From assembly GCA_965249835.1 (NCBI GenBank), contig CBDFMY010000003.1:1736001-1800000 (forward strand): DNA of 64,000 nucleotides, read 5' to 3'. The stretch's first letter is position 1; the number at the start of each line of letters is the position of its first letter. A model generated the notes under the pieces. The model worked only from the letters and a program-made list of their open reading frames with translations. It was not told the origin of the DNA and ran no database searches. Shown in pieces: positions 41,668-50,732 of the stretch. The position numbers were made by a program, and so were the translations under genes. This DNA is from JAHRAW01 sp965249835 (GTDB taxonomy: Bacteria > Pseudomonadota > Gammaproteobacteria > Arenicellales > Poriferihabitantaceae).

Positions 41668-43468
41668 GTGGCTCGCCATACTCAATGACGATAGCGACCG
41701 GTTAGTTGCCCGGGGCCCGGGCCGACGTTTTTTAATGGCGCAGTTACGGCAATCAATAAATAGTTTGCAGTCGGTTATTGCAAAAAAGAAATATCCGAAG
41801 TGGGTGTTGTATGACGATGACGGGTTTCAGTTCATCTGCGCTATGTTTGCGTTGTTGGCATCAGGACGGGATGTCTTGATTCCGCCCAATCGTAACAAGG
41901 CGGCCATTGAGTCCCTATTGGACTCCGGCACTGGGTTCATAGGGTCTCATCCGGAACTTCAAAAACATATCGATGTTAATGGCTCACAGGATGAGAAGGT
42001 TAACGATTCGGACGTTGATGCCTGTGTCACATCTACGGGAAGCTGGGGGCGAGTGGCCTTTTGCACTTCCGGCTCGTCAGGCCAACCTAAAGTGATCACC
42101 AAAAGTGCTGAGCAACTATATCTTGAAGTGGAAAGTTTTAATCTAAAATGGAAGCTAACAGCAAATACATTGTTTTTCCCCCTGGTGACGCATCTTCATA
42201 TATATGGTTTGACTTTTGCGTTCTTGTTGCCATTGTTGGCTCGGGCCGCTTTTTATCTGCCTCGCAACGGTGGGTTGCTGGGAGTGGTGGAACCAATAAC
42301 ACTGGATTCCATGTACCCCATAGATGAATTGGTGGTGGTTACCAGCCCAACCATCGGGCGGCAGTCAGAGCAGATTCGGGTACTGGCTGAACATGATTCC
42401 GTAGCTAAAGACAACAGGCCAGCGCGGATTTCCAGGATTTTTTGTGCCGGCGGTAAATTAACCAGCGCCAATGCCAGCAAAATTATCGAACTGTTTGATT
42501 GTCCGGTCACGGAAATATTCGGCAGCACCGAAACAGGTGCGGTAGCGACCCGCGAGCACAACAAACAACAGCAATTAAGCCATGGCAACTTATGGCACCT
42601 GTTGCCCGGCCTGGATGCCATGATTGTCAAAAAAGGCGCTGAAACAGGATTAGGTTTAGCGGGAGAATTCTCGGTATGGGGCGGCCATGTAGGCGGTTCA
42701 AGGGAACAGCCTGTTGCGACCGGCGATGAGGTAAGTTTTTTTGATCATCATCGATTTGAACTGCTCGGTCGCAGCAACCAGATTTGTAAAATTGAAGGCA
42801 AACGTGTATCGTTAAATCATCTTGCCGAAATACTGGAGGAATGCGAACTGGTACTTGAGGCCACTGTATTGCCAGTTGAATCAAACCACAAAGAAGTTTT
42901 GCTGTGTGGGGTGGTATTATCGCAAAAAGGCAATTCTATCTATCGGAAATTTGGGAAATTTGCCGCGGACTTATCCATCAGAGAATATCTTCTTCGATTT
43001 CTGGATCCGGTGTTGGTGCCGCGAAACATTCGATATCTTGATCAGATGCCGCGCAACGAAATGGGAAAACTCATCCAACAGGAACTGAGTGAATTGCTGA
43101 TAAATCCGGTGTTGCCGGAGTTGCCGTTGATTGAGAAAGTCAAAATTACTCAGGAAGAGTTAGTGTTTTCGCTGCGTATCCCCATGGAACTTCTATTTTT
43201 GCGGGGGCATTTTGAAAATAGGCCAATCGTACCGGGGGTAGTGTTGCTACATTGGGTCTATTGTTTGGTTGGGGAATACTGGAAATTGTCAATAAACCCC
43301 GCAATAGTTAATCGCCTTAAATTTTCCAAACCCGCAACACCAGGTGATCAGTTAACGCTTATTATTAGGCGCGTAGAAGACGGCGTGGATTTTTTATATC
43401 AAAGCGAGCAAAAAACAAAATTTTCATCAGGCAAAATTCCATTGAGAGCAGAAGCGAAAGATGTTTGA
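41657..43468 (+). CDS. apeH: Fused aromatic-acid:ACP ligase and 3-hydroxyacyl-ACP dehydratase (ApeH-ApeI)
   Basis: 603 residues from GTG 41657. Residues 1 to about 460 form an acyl-AMP ligase: phosphate loop FCTSGSSGQPKVITKS, EIFGSTETGAVATR and a C-terminal NEMGKLIQQEL with the catalytic-Lys pattern. Residues about 485-603 are a hotdog dehydratase with LRGHFENRPIVPGVVLLHW, the catalytic His of FabZ/ApeI proteins. In other clusters these are separate genes. The ligase should activate the aryl starter acid and load an ACP; the dehydratase half would partner ApeP. It overlaps genes on both sides. Confidence 0.82.
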   Translation: MTDKWLAILNDDSDRLVARGPGRRFLMAQLRQSINSLQSVIAKKKYPKWVLYDDDGFQFICAMFALLASGRDVLIPPNRNKAAIESLLDSGTGFIGSHPELQKHIDVNGSQDEKVNDSDVDACVTSTGSWGRVAFCTSGSSGQPKVITKSAEQLYLEVESFNLKWKLTANTLFFPLVTHLHIYGLTFAFLLPLLARAAFYLPRNGGLLGVVEPITLDSMYPIDELVVVTSPTIGRQSEQIRVLAEHDSVAKDNRPARISRIFCAGGKLTSANASKIIELFDCPVTEIFGSTETGAVATREHNKQQQLSHGNLWHLLPGLDAMIVKKGAETGLGLAGEFSVWGGHVGGSREQPVATGDEVSFFDHHRFELLGRSNQICKIEGKRVSLNHLAEILEECELVLEATVLPVESNHKEVLLCGVVLSQKGNSIYRKFGKFAADLSIREYLLRFLDPVLVPRNIRYLDQMPRNEMGKLIQQELSELLINPVLPELPLIEKVKITQEELVFSLRIPMELLFLRGHFENRPIVPGVVLLHWVYCLVGEYWKLSINPAIVNRLKFSKPATPGDQLTLIIRRVEDGVDFLYQSEQKTKFSSGKIPLRAEAKDV

Positions 43469-44195
43469 TCTCGTTATTGTGATTCCGGTTTTTCAGCACG
43501 GGGAAGCCCTGAGTGATACCATCTGGCATCTTACTCCATCGGGTATTCCTTTAATCGTGGTGAATGACGGTAGTGATCCCAGCCAGAGTCTGCTGATTCG
43601 TCAAACATGCCAGAATGACCGAATTAAATTATTGGATCGAAACATAAATGGTGGCAAAGGGGCTGCGGTGGTCGATGGACTGCGGGAGGCAAAACGCCAG
43701 GGGTACACCCATGTGTGCCAAATTGATGCCGACGGGCAACATGATCTTTCCTGCCTGCCGGAATTTGTCCGGGTTGCCCGGCGGCACCCTGATGCCATGA
43801 TACTCGGGTATCCTTGCTACGATGAATCTGTACCATTGGGTCGCCAACTTGGCCGTTGGCTCACGCATATGTGGGTCTGGATCAATACTTTGTCGTTGTG
43901 CATTCGCGATTCAATGTGCGGATTCAGAGTTTATCCTATTTTGCCCATCCTGAAAATTATTGACGATTCAAATATTGGACGGTATATGGATTTTGACCCG
44001 GAATTGTGTGTGCGTGTCTGCTGGAAAGGTTTGCCTATTATCAACTTGCCGGTCAGGGTGACTTATCCGGATGGTGGTCAGTCCAATTTTCGAATCAAAC
44101 AAGACAATATTCTGATAACACTGATGCATGTACGCCTTTTTTCGGGATGTTACGGCGATCACCAATGCTGTTGGTTGCACGAATTCGCGCAATAA
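43461..44195 (+). CDS. Family 2 glycosyltransferase of the cluster
   Basis: 244-residue GT-A fold protein: VIVIPVFQHGE at the N-terminus, IVVNDGSDPSQ, NGGKGAAVVDGLREAKRQGYTHVCQIDADGQHD (the DxD-type metal motif is DADG) and SMCGFRVYP. It probably adds a sugar or sugar-like head group to the polyene lipid on the cytoplasmic side. In some relatives a glycosyltransferase is fused to an acyltransferase; here the acyltransferase is the next gene, 23 bases later. Confidence 0.78.
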   Translation: MFDLVIVIPVFQHGEALSDTIWHLTPSGIPLIVVNDGSDPSQSLLIRQTCQNDRIKLLDRNINGGKGAAVVDGLREAKRQGYTHVCQIDADGQHDLSCLPEFVRVARRHPDAMILGYPCYDESVPLGRQLGRWLTHMWVWINTLSLCIRDSMCGFRVYPILPILKIIDDSNIGRYMDFDPELCVRVCWKGLPIINLPVRVTYPDGGQSNFRIKQDNILITLMHVRLFSGCYGDHQCCWLHEFAQ

Positions 44196-44218
44196 TTTTT
44201 GTTAACCAAAAATAAAAA

Positions 44219-45199
44219 ATGAACGTGACACACCGTGCCCCGAAACAGGAACGAGCCAGTACTTGGGGCATTGCTTTTCTTATTCACGTAATGAAGTTAA
44301 GCGGTCCGAAGTTTGTCAAATTGTTGGTTATACCGGTGGCTCTGTATTACTTTCTATCTTCACCAAACGCCCGCAAGGTCTCTGGTGACTACCTTTTGCG
44401 GTTGCAACGAATTGGTAAAATCAAAGGTACACCAGTTGATTTTTCTGGGAAATATCTAAACTGGTTGAGGTTTAGGCATATGTTATCGTTTTCAAGGTCA
44501 ATAGTGGACCGTGTGCATGTCTGGTCTGCGGGGGCCGGAGCAGTTCGGTACCAGATTGAAGGGCGGGAATTGTTGGAAGACGTACTGTACAATGAGCGCC
44601 GCGGCGCGTTGTTTTTGGTGTCGCACCTTGGGAATTTTGATCTGGCAATTGCGCGTAGCGAAGTCACTTCCGATAACCGCTTCAATATTGTATTGGATAC
44701 AAGCCAAACCAGAATCTACAACCAATTCCGTAACAAGATTTTTAAATCCGGGCAAGTTCGCTTTATTGAACCGGAAGCCCTTACTCCAATCGAAGCAATC
44801 TCGATGGCGGAGCGGGCAGATAATGGTGAGGTGATTGTTGTTGCTGCAGACCGGATCATGAACGCCAATAAAAAAAATAGCGTACTCGTGGATTTTCTTG
44901 GATGCCAAGCGGCTTTTCCATTGGGGCCTTACATTATGGCTCATTTCCTGAAAGTGCCTGTTTATTGCTTATTTGCATTGAAGAAACAAAATGACTGTTT
45001 GATTCGATTTGAAATATTTGAACAAAAAGTGATTATTCCTCGCAAACAGAGGCAACTTGCAATCAGGCAGTATGCGCAAAAATTTGCCTCTAGACTGGAG
45101 CGCGAGTGCTTCAATTTTCCGCTTCAGTGGTATAACTTCTACGATTTTTGGGCGAGACCGGAGCCGACGATGCAAAGCAGGCATGATGAAACATCCTGA
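44219..45199 (+). CDS. LpxL/HtrB-like acyltransferase of the cluster
   Basis: 326 residues. A membrane-proximal N-terminus is followed by the family's HxxxxD motif in FLVSHLGNFDLA (near residue 140), then EVIVVAADRIMN and a late FPLGPYIMAHFLKVPVYCLF. Lauroyl-transferase-like proteins in aryl-polyene clusters are thought to join the polyene carboxylate to its lipid anchor. It is the second acyltransferase here, distinct from the PlsC-like one at 39541. Its end overlaps the thioesterase start. Confidence 0.75.
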   Translation: MNVTHRAPKQERASTWGIAFLIHVMKLSGPKFVKLLVIPVALYYFLSSPNARKVSGDYLLRLQRIGKIKGTPVDFSGKYLNWLRFRHMLSFSRSIVDRVHVWSAGAGAVRYQIEGRELLEDVLYNERRGALFLVSHLGNFDLAIARSEVTSDNRFNIVLDTSQTRIYNQFRNKIFKSGQVRFIEPEALTPIEAISMAERADNGEVIVVAADRIMNANKKNSVLVDFLGCQAAFPLGPYIMAHFLKVPVYCLFALKKQNDCLIRFEIFEQKVIIPRKQRQLAIRQYAQKFASRLERECFNFPLQWYNFYDFWARPEPTMQSRHDETS

Positions 45200-45647
45200 A
45201 CTCTCCCAGTATCACAAGGTACCGGTCAGTGTGGCGAATACTTCGGTGGCATATCATGATGTTGATGCCATGGATGTAGTCTGGCATGGCAATTATCTCA
45301 AGTATTTTGAGATTGCCCGCTGTTCAGTACTTCAAAAGATCGACTATGACTTTCCGCAAATGAAGGCTTCCGGCTATGCTTGGCCAATAGTGGATATACG
45401 TTCCCGTTTCATCTCTCCACTTACTTACGGTGATGAATTGGAAGTGGCGGCTATTATTGTGGAATGGGAATTTAGGTTGCGCATCAAGTACTTGGTAATT
45501 AACAAAATCAGCCAATGTGTGGCAGCCAGAGGGCAGAGCGTACAAGTGCCACTGGATATAAGAACGATGTCGATGACATTTGGGTGCCCCGATTTTCTGA
45601 AACAAAAAATTGAGGCTTGGAAAAAAACTTACACTACCGAGCAATGA
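45183..45647 (+). CDS. apeK: Acyl thioesterase (ApeK-like, 4HBT hotdog)
   Basis: 154 residues from ATG 45183 (ATG 45186 also possible); an earlier in-frame start would lie deep in the acyltransferase gene. The 4-hydroxybenzoyl-CoA thioesterase motif reads YHDVDAMDVVWHGNYLKYFEIAR, with the catalytic Asp in the DVDAMDVVWHGNY segment. It may release or proofread chains stalled on the ACPs. The stop overlaps the next ATG (ATGA). Confidence 0.8.
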   Translation: MMKHPELSQYHKVPVSVANTSVAYHDVDAMDVVWHGNYLKYFEIARCSVLQKIDYDFPQMKASGYAWPIVDIRSRFISPLTYGDELEVAAIIVEWEFRLRIKYLVINKISQCVAARGQSVQVPLDIRTMSMTFGCPDFLKQKIEAWKKTYTTEQ

Positions 45648-46228
45648 CAAGAATAAGCGTTTGGTTATGCCGATGTGGCATGATGGTACTGATTACACTG
45701 CAAAGCATGGCCATAGCCCAACCGTTATCGCTGTCGCAACTGCGTGATCAGGTACTACTACATGGCTCGTCATCCGGTTGGTTTGTGCAATGCACAATCC
45801 ATGGAAGTGCCCGTATCGCCGGATCAGGCAGATTTATTTTCGAGCCCGGCAAACGGATCGAACTAAATTACAACCAGCCGAATCGGTATTCCCTTGTTTT
45901 TTTCAGAGATGGTACGCAAACCAAGACCGTTAATGGCATTGAGCAGAAAGCACATCGTCATAGTCCGTTGGGCAGTTTAATATTTTCTCTTATGAGTTTC
46001 CAAAAATCATTGCTGGAAAATCATTTTGAAACAACTGTATCCGGAACCATTGATCGGTTTAGTATAGCATTTGTTCCAAAGAAACGGATGTTGAAAATTC
46101 TCCAGTCGGTGGAAATAATGGGCACTAATGGATTGGTGGATACGGTTCGAATGCTAACTCGGGACAATCGTATTATTTCCATCCACCTGTTTCCGACGGA
46201 ACAGTCTAATGAGAAAATCTGTGAATAA
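45644..46228 (+). CDS. apeL: LolA-like periplasmic carrier protein (ApeL-like)
   Basis: 194 residues from ATG 45644 with a signal peptide (MTRISVWLCRCGMMVLITLQSMAIAQ). The mature part has the LolA/outer-membrane lipoprotein carrier style: GSARIAGSGRFIFEPGKRIELNYNQPNRYSLVFFRDG and a late KILQSVEIMGTNGLVDTVRMLTRDNRIISIHL. It should shuttle the lipophilic aryl polyene across the periplasm after export by the MMPL protein encoded next, with which it overlaps by 20 bases. Confidence 0.75.
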   Translation: MTRISVWLCRCGMMVLITLQSMAIAQPLSLSQLRDQVLLHGSSSGWFVQCTIHGSARIAGSGRFIFEPGKRIELNYNQPNRYSLVFFRDGTQTKTVNGIEQKAHRHSPLGSLIFSLMSFQKSLLENHFETTVSGTIDRFSIAFVPKKRMLKILQSVEIMGTNGLVDTVRMLTRDNRIISIHLFPTEQSNEKICE

Positions 46229-48506
46229 CATGCTGTTGTCCAAAAATATGTGCTGGATAATGGCAGTGATATTGGTGCTCATAGTCGGGCGATTTGTATG
46301 GTTGGTTCAATCTGGTAATTTGGTGTTCGAATCCAATATTGCAGCGCTACTGCCAATAGGAAAGGACTCGCCGCTGGTGAAGAACATCCATGACCGGATG
46401 GCGGGTGAGAACAACAATCGGATTGCCATGATTATTCAAGGTTTGGACATTGCACAAGTAGATGCGGCAACTGATCGATTAACCGACTTGCTTGATCAAG
46501 GTATGGCACAAAATAAAATCGCGGCAGAGCAGGTTGATCAATTGGAATTCGATCTATTGTCGGCAAGAATCAAAGCGATGCTCGCGTATAAAGACCGGTT
46601 AATCGGAGATCGTTCGCGCCAGCGCATGCAAGAATCCATTGAATCGCAATTGAACTGGCGCATGGAGCAAGTTACCCGATTCCCGCCGTCAAATATTACC
46701 GATCCGGTGGCAGATCCACTCGGAACAATGGATGAATTCTTGCGAGAGCGACTGCCGAATTTACTGGGAGTACAATTTGATGGACTTTATCTCCGGGTGG
46801 ATCATGATACTCCGGCCAATCTTATACTGCTAAAACTGACCGAAGGAGAACTTGGCAACGAGGACGCAAGCAATTCAGTGCGATGGATTCTCAGTGTCAG
46901 GGATACCGTTGTCAAAGAATTCGGTGTGAAATTTTACCTTTCGGGAATGCCAATTCACGCGACATCAATCAAAGAACAAACCATCAACGAAGTTCATTGG
47001 ATGGTATTTTTGGCAGCGACCTTGACGCTAGGATTTTTTCTTTACATTACTCGATCTGTTCGGGCACTTTTGCTCTCCGCAACCATAATCCTGCTGGCTA
47101 TTGCCGGCGGCCTGGTAATTTCGTTTGAGACTATCGGTTTACCTCATCTCATCGGCCTGACCATGGCGACCGCCGCCATCGGCATCTGTATTGATTATAG
47201 TTTTCATTTCTGGATTCATGTCAGGGCTGGCATGAGCGGTGGAACGGCCATCAGAACTATTCTTCCGGGGCTCCAGATGAGTTTCCTGACCACTACCGCC
47301 GGTTTGCTTGTGATTACATTCACATCTATTCCGATACTTGCACGTTCAGCGGTTTTTGTTAGTGGCGTGCTACTGGTCTGCTGGTTGATTACGTTGTTTA
47401 TCGTTCCATACATGGTAGCGGCTAATGTTGATGAGCCCAAACTTCTTCGAATGCAACGCAGTACGCTACCGGGTAAATTTGCCGCCGTTTTGGTGCTGGC
47501 GATAACGCTCGCATCAGTGACTGGATTGATATTCAAATATTACACGGATGACGACCCAATCAGGCTTGGGCCGCAGATGGACAGTTTGATTCAGGACGAC
47601 TTGGCGGTACGAGACCTGCTGGGTATCACCGACCAACCGAGTATCTATTTGGTGAAGGAAAACTCTGCCGATTCACTGATAGAAGCCGAGACAGCCTTGC
47701 TCGAACCACTGTCAGAAAACGAGCTTGCTCTGGTGGAAGCAATGAGCCGACTGGTTGTCAGCAAAGATCAGCAACGTCACAATCAGTCGTTATTTAAGCG
47801 GGCTATGAACGACCTCGACGCAGGATTATTGATGCGCTATCTGGAAACACTGCAGGTACCCGATCTGGATTGGAAGTCCAGTGCCGACAGGCAGTACGCC
47901 TTACCATGGGTGACGACTCAGCCGTGGGCGACGATTGAGCGTAACAACGTATTGGCTTGCGATCTTTCAGTCTGCGCCTCAATGATTCGTGCGCGGGGTG
48001 ACGCGGCGGTCAAACTTGATGCTTCCTGCCAACGCACTCCCGAATGCAGCCGTATTTCATTGTCAGAGCGCCAGCTGTCTATTTTTCAAAACCTCCGAGG
48101 CAGCCTCATGTGGGCCTTGTTACTGGCAGCCGGTGCGGTTTTTATTGTCCTCTATTTTCGTTATCGAAACAAAGCGTTCATATTGATGACCGTACCACTG
48201 CTGGCATCATTTAGCGGGATCGCGGCGGTTGCCTGGGCCGGTATGCCAATTACCGTATTTACCCTGGCAGCGGTATTTCCGTTGCTTGGACTGTCAATAG
48301 ACTACGTGGTATTCGCCAGCGAATCCGGCAATAACTCCACCCCAACGTTTTTGGCTATATTCGCATCAGCACTAACCACATCTTTTTCGTTCTGGGTTCT
48401 TTTCCTCAGCACTACGCCAGCAGTCCAGTATTTTGCCTTGCCCATTGCAGTAGGCATCCCGGTGGCATGGATTTCGGTGCAGATTGTGCAAACAAACCAT
48501 GCTTGA
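46209..48506 (+). CDS. apeM: MMPL/RND-type exporter (ApeM-like)
   Basis: 765 residues with the symmetrical RND layout: one N-terminal helix (WIMAVILVLIVGRFVWLV), a large periplasmic loop (FESNIAALLPIGKDSPL...), helices 2-6 (about residues 255-400), helix 7, a second periplasmic loop and helices 8-12 at the end. GICIDYSFHFW and GLSIDYVVFASESG are the acidic segments of helix 4 and helix 10 of MMPL proteins. It should export the finished polyene lipid to the periplasm using the proton gradient. Confidence 0.82.
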   Translation: MRKSVNNMLLSKNMCWIMAVILVLIVGRFVWLVQSGNLVFESNIAALLPIGKDSPLVKNIHDRMAGENNNRIAMIIQGLDIAQVDAATDRLTDLLDQGMAQNKIAAEQVDQLEFDLLSARIKAMLAYKDRLIGDRSRQRMQESIESQLNWRMEQVTRFPPSNITDPVADPLGTMDEFLRERLPNLLGVQFDGLYLRVDHDTPANLILLKLTEGELGNEDASNSVRWILSVRDTVVKEFGVKFYLSGMPIHATSIKEQTINEVHWMVFLAATLTLGFFLYITRSVRALLLSATIILLAIAGGLVISFETIGLPHLIGLTMATAAIGICIDYSFHFWIHVRAGMSGGTAIRTILPGLQMSFLTTTAGLLVITFTSIPILARSAVFVSGVLLVCWLITLFIVPYMVAANVDEPKLLRMQRSTLPGKFAAVLVLAITLASVTGLIFKYYTDDDPIRLGPQMDSLIQDDLAVRDLLGITDQPSIYLVKENSADSLIEAETALLEPLSENELALVEAMSRLVVSKDQQRHNQSLFKRAMNDLDAGLLMRYLETLQVPDLDWKSSADRQYALPWVTTQPWATIERNNVLACDLSVCASMIRARGDAAVKLDASCQRTPECSRISLSERQLSIFQNLRGSLMWALLLAAGAVFIVLYFRYRNKAFILMTVPLLASFSGIAAVAWAGMPITVFTLAAVFPLLGLSIDYVVFASESGNNSTPTFLAIFASALTTSFSFWVLFLSTTPAVQYFALPIAVGIPVAWISVQIVQTNHA

Positions 48507-49728
48507 TTTGCTGCCCCAGCACAACGATGTAATCATAATAGGTGCCGGCCCGTCGGGAGCCGCCATGGCTTCAAGTTTGGCAGATCAAGGTATTGCAGGA
48601 CTGATAATCGAAAAAGATCAATTTCCGCGCTTCACTATTGGCGAAAGTTTGTTGCCGGAAGCAATTAACTGCCTGGAAACAGCCGGTCTGTTGGGTGCCG
48701 TCGAATCGGCCGGATTTCAGTACAAAAACGGAGCATTGTTTGCCACCAATGAGGAGCAGTTTGCAGTCAACTTTGCAGACGGTTACTCTTCAGGAAGAAA
48801 CTATGCTTATCAAGTGCCCAGAGCGAATTTTGACTTGCGATTGATTGATTGTTGCATTGCCAAGGGGGTGCAGGTTTGTTACCAAACCACTGTTGTAGAC
48901 ATCGCTCCCGTTGACCGGGGTTATTGCTTAACTTTGGAGTCCAATGGTGATAGACGAAAAATTACCAGCAACTTTTTGGTCGACGCGTCCGGTTTTGGCA
49001 GAGTTCTGGCTAAAAAATTTAAACTTGAAAGCCCTTCGCTCCTTGACAACAAAACAGCGTTGTTTTGTCATATAAAAATGGAGATTTGTGCCAGCCAGTT
49101 TGACCGAAACAAGATTTTAATTGCACAAACTCATGTGGATACGCCGACTTGGTATTGGCTGATTCCATTTTCCGGGGGATATTGTTCTGTGGGGGTAGTA
49201 ACGGATCAAGATAAACCGATTTCCACACAGAAACAGGAACATGACTACCTGAAATATCTTGCTGAACAACATCTGGTGTCGAAACTGGTCGGCGATAGAG
49301 TGCTGCTTCGGCCAGTAGGTTGTATCAGCGCGTATAGTTCCAGTATTTGTGCGCTATACGGAGATCGTTATGTTATTCTCGGAAATGCCGGTGAGTTTAT
49401 CGATCCTATTTTTTCTTCGGGCGTTACCATTGCACTCAAGTCGGCGGTATTGGCGGCGCCGCTTGTGCTGGAAACGATAAAGCATGGAACGCAACCGGAC
49501 TGGAACAAGCATTTTCAAGCCCCCCTTGTAAAAGGTATTGATACTTTCAGAGAGTATGTATTGGCCTGGTATGCCGGGATATTGCCGAATCTGTTCTATT
49601 CATCAAAAAAGAGTGAAATTGCCTACCGCATGATCTGCAGCATCCTTGCTGGCTACGTGTGGGACCGGAGCAACCCTTTTACCAAGATGACGGCGTCCAG
49701 TCTGCGGTCGTTGCTTACGCTGAGTTAA
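48499..49728 (+). CDS. Flavin-dependent halogenase-like FAD oxidoreductase
   Basis: 409 residues from ATG 48499, overlapping the exporter gene by 8 bases. The FAD motif is DVIIIGAGPSGAAMASSL. GESLLP precedes a Lys in GFQYKNGALF that aligns with the catalytic Lys of flavin halogenases. PTWYWLIPFSGG contains the WxWxIP motif of that family. GNAGEFIDPIFSSGVTIALKSA binds the flavin late. It may halogenate the aryl head group, as brominated xanthomonadins are known, or act as a dehydrogenase. Related flavoproteins in other pigment clusters are not always halogenases, so the activity is unproven. Confidence 0.72.
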   Translation: MLDLLPQHNDVIIIGAGPSGAAMASSLADQGIAGLIIEKDQFPRFTIGESLLPEAINCLETAGLLGAVESAGFQYKNGALFATNEEQFAVNFADGYSSGRNYAYQVPRANFDLRLIDCCIAKGVQVCYQTTVVDIAPVDRGYCLTLESNGDRRKITSNFLVDASGFGRVLAKKFKLESPSLLDNKTALFCHIKMEICASQFDRNKILIAQTHVDTPTWYWLIPFSGGYCSVGVVTDQDKPISTQKQEHDYLKYLAEQHLVSKLVGDRVLLRPVGCISAYSSSICALYGDRYVILGNAGEFIDPIFSSGVTIALKSAVLAAPLVLETIKHGTQPDWNKHFQAPLVKGIDTFREYVLAWYAGILPNLFYSSKKSEIAYRMICSILAGYVWDRSNPFTKMTASSLRSLLTLS

Positions 49729-49784
49729 GTCGCCGGGTAAGAATGCTGCCATTTATCTGGGGAACCGATTTGGTGGAAACCAAA

Positions 49785-50462
49785 TTAATCAGTATTTCCA
49801 TGCGCTCCAATGGTTTTTTTCATTTCCACAGACTTGCTGATATGACTGAAAGTCTTCAGGAATTCATTTTTGGAATTACTGCATGGAAAATCCGAATCAG
49901 GAATTGGGAGGCTCAGAAATTTGCACAGCGGCCCCCATCCATCAAGGACGTCGAAAATCAACAATCGTTCACCCGGAATGGCTTGCTTTACCTCGTCAAT
50001 TCGTTTTTGAAACGCGAATAGTGCCGCGGTTTTATCATTCATGGCGCTCCCAAAAGTTTGCTCAGCAATGATTTTATGTGCCATGGCCGTAGCAGAACGA
50101 AAGTATTCATTAGAGACGGCACTCCTGATTTCAAGCATTGTTCCGATCGTGTTGGAAAAACTCTTCCACCAATGGTCGGCGGGTCGAACACTCAACAGTA
50201 TCCTGGAATTTGGATACTTATTAGCAAGTTCGCGCCAATAGTGAGTACTTGGCCAACCGATGGCGGCGGCATAACCGGCGAACACTTCATCCCAGTCAAC
50301 GGGCTGCCCGTCTGCCGCAGCCTGCCAATGAGGAAGCTGTTCGGGGTTGGCAAAAACATCCACCATGTGATGGCAGGGTCCAAGCCCCAAGTATTCCAGT
50401 GCTATTTTTATTGACAAGGTGCCGGTCCGACCAAACCCCGCACCGATTACCGAAAGCGCCAT
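49785..50462 (-). CDS. Sulfotransferase family protein
   Basis: 225 residues on the minus strand, convergent with the pigment operon. The 5'-phosphosulfate (PAPS) loop is VIGAGFGRTGTLSIKIALEYLG at the N-terminus, and the 3'-phosphate site is ILLSVRPADHWWKSFSN (about residue 95). Possible active-site residues lie in GPCHHMVDVFANPEQLPHW. The family (often called Sulfotransfer_4) is mostly uncharacterised. Being inside the tRNA-bounded island suggests sulfation of the polyene or of another secreted molecule. Confidence 0.72.
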   Translation of the reverse strand: MALSVIGAGFGRTGTLSIKIALEYLGLGPCHHMVDVFANPEQLPHWQAAADGQPVDWDEVFAGYAAAIGWPSTHYWRELANKYPNSRILLSVRPADHWWKSFSNTIGTMLEIRSAVSNEYFRSATAMAHKIIAEQTFGSAMNDKTAALFAFQKRIDEVKQAIPGERLLIFDVLDGWGPLCKFLSLPIPDSDFPCSNSKNEFLKTFSHISKSVEMKKTIGAHGNTD

Positions 50463-50655
50463 AGTTAATTCCTTTGCACGTTTTCCCTAACCGGACGGTC
50501 CGACCCGGGAGCGAAGCGCAGAAATCTATTCGCTTGGGGTGTTGAATCAGCCGTAACCAGCATGCACTTACTTTCACTTGGCGAAACCGACATATTCAGG
50601 GCTGGGCATCGAATATGTCGGAAAATCAAAAATATCATCAGGTATTGGACAAAAT
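50463..50655. other. Intergenic, right edge of the island
   Basis: 193 bases between the sulfotransferase start and tRNA-Arg. It contains the perfect palindrome at 50587-50621 and no credible gene. Confidence 0.5.
50587..50621 (-). terminator. Perfect 11-bp palindrome downstream of tRNA-Arg
   Basis: CCGACATATTC, a 13-base loop, GAATATGTCGG. On the minus strand it lies 34 bases after the tRNA 3' end and is followed by TTTCGCC, so it may end the gatB-tRNA-Arg transcript. The weak T-tract leaves an operator or recombination site open. Confidence 0.4.
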
Positions 50656-50732
50656 TGGCGGGCCTGGAGGGACTCGAACCCCCGACCACCTGGTTCGAAG
50701 CCAGGTACTCTATCCGGCTGAGCTACAGACCC
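50656..50732 (-). tRNA. tRNA-Arg (anticodon UCG), right copy
   Basis: 77-base cloverleaf with encoded CCA: GGGTCTG pairs with CAGGCCC (one G:U), discriminator G, anticodon loop CTTCGAA, T-loop TTCGAGT. All acceptor pairs are intact, so this is the functional copy. It lies 39 bases after the gatB stop on the same strand, with an extended -10 (TGCGACAAT) between them, and is the right boundary of the island. Confidence 0.95.
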
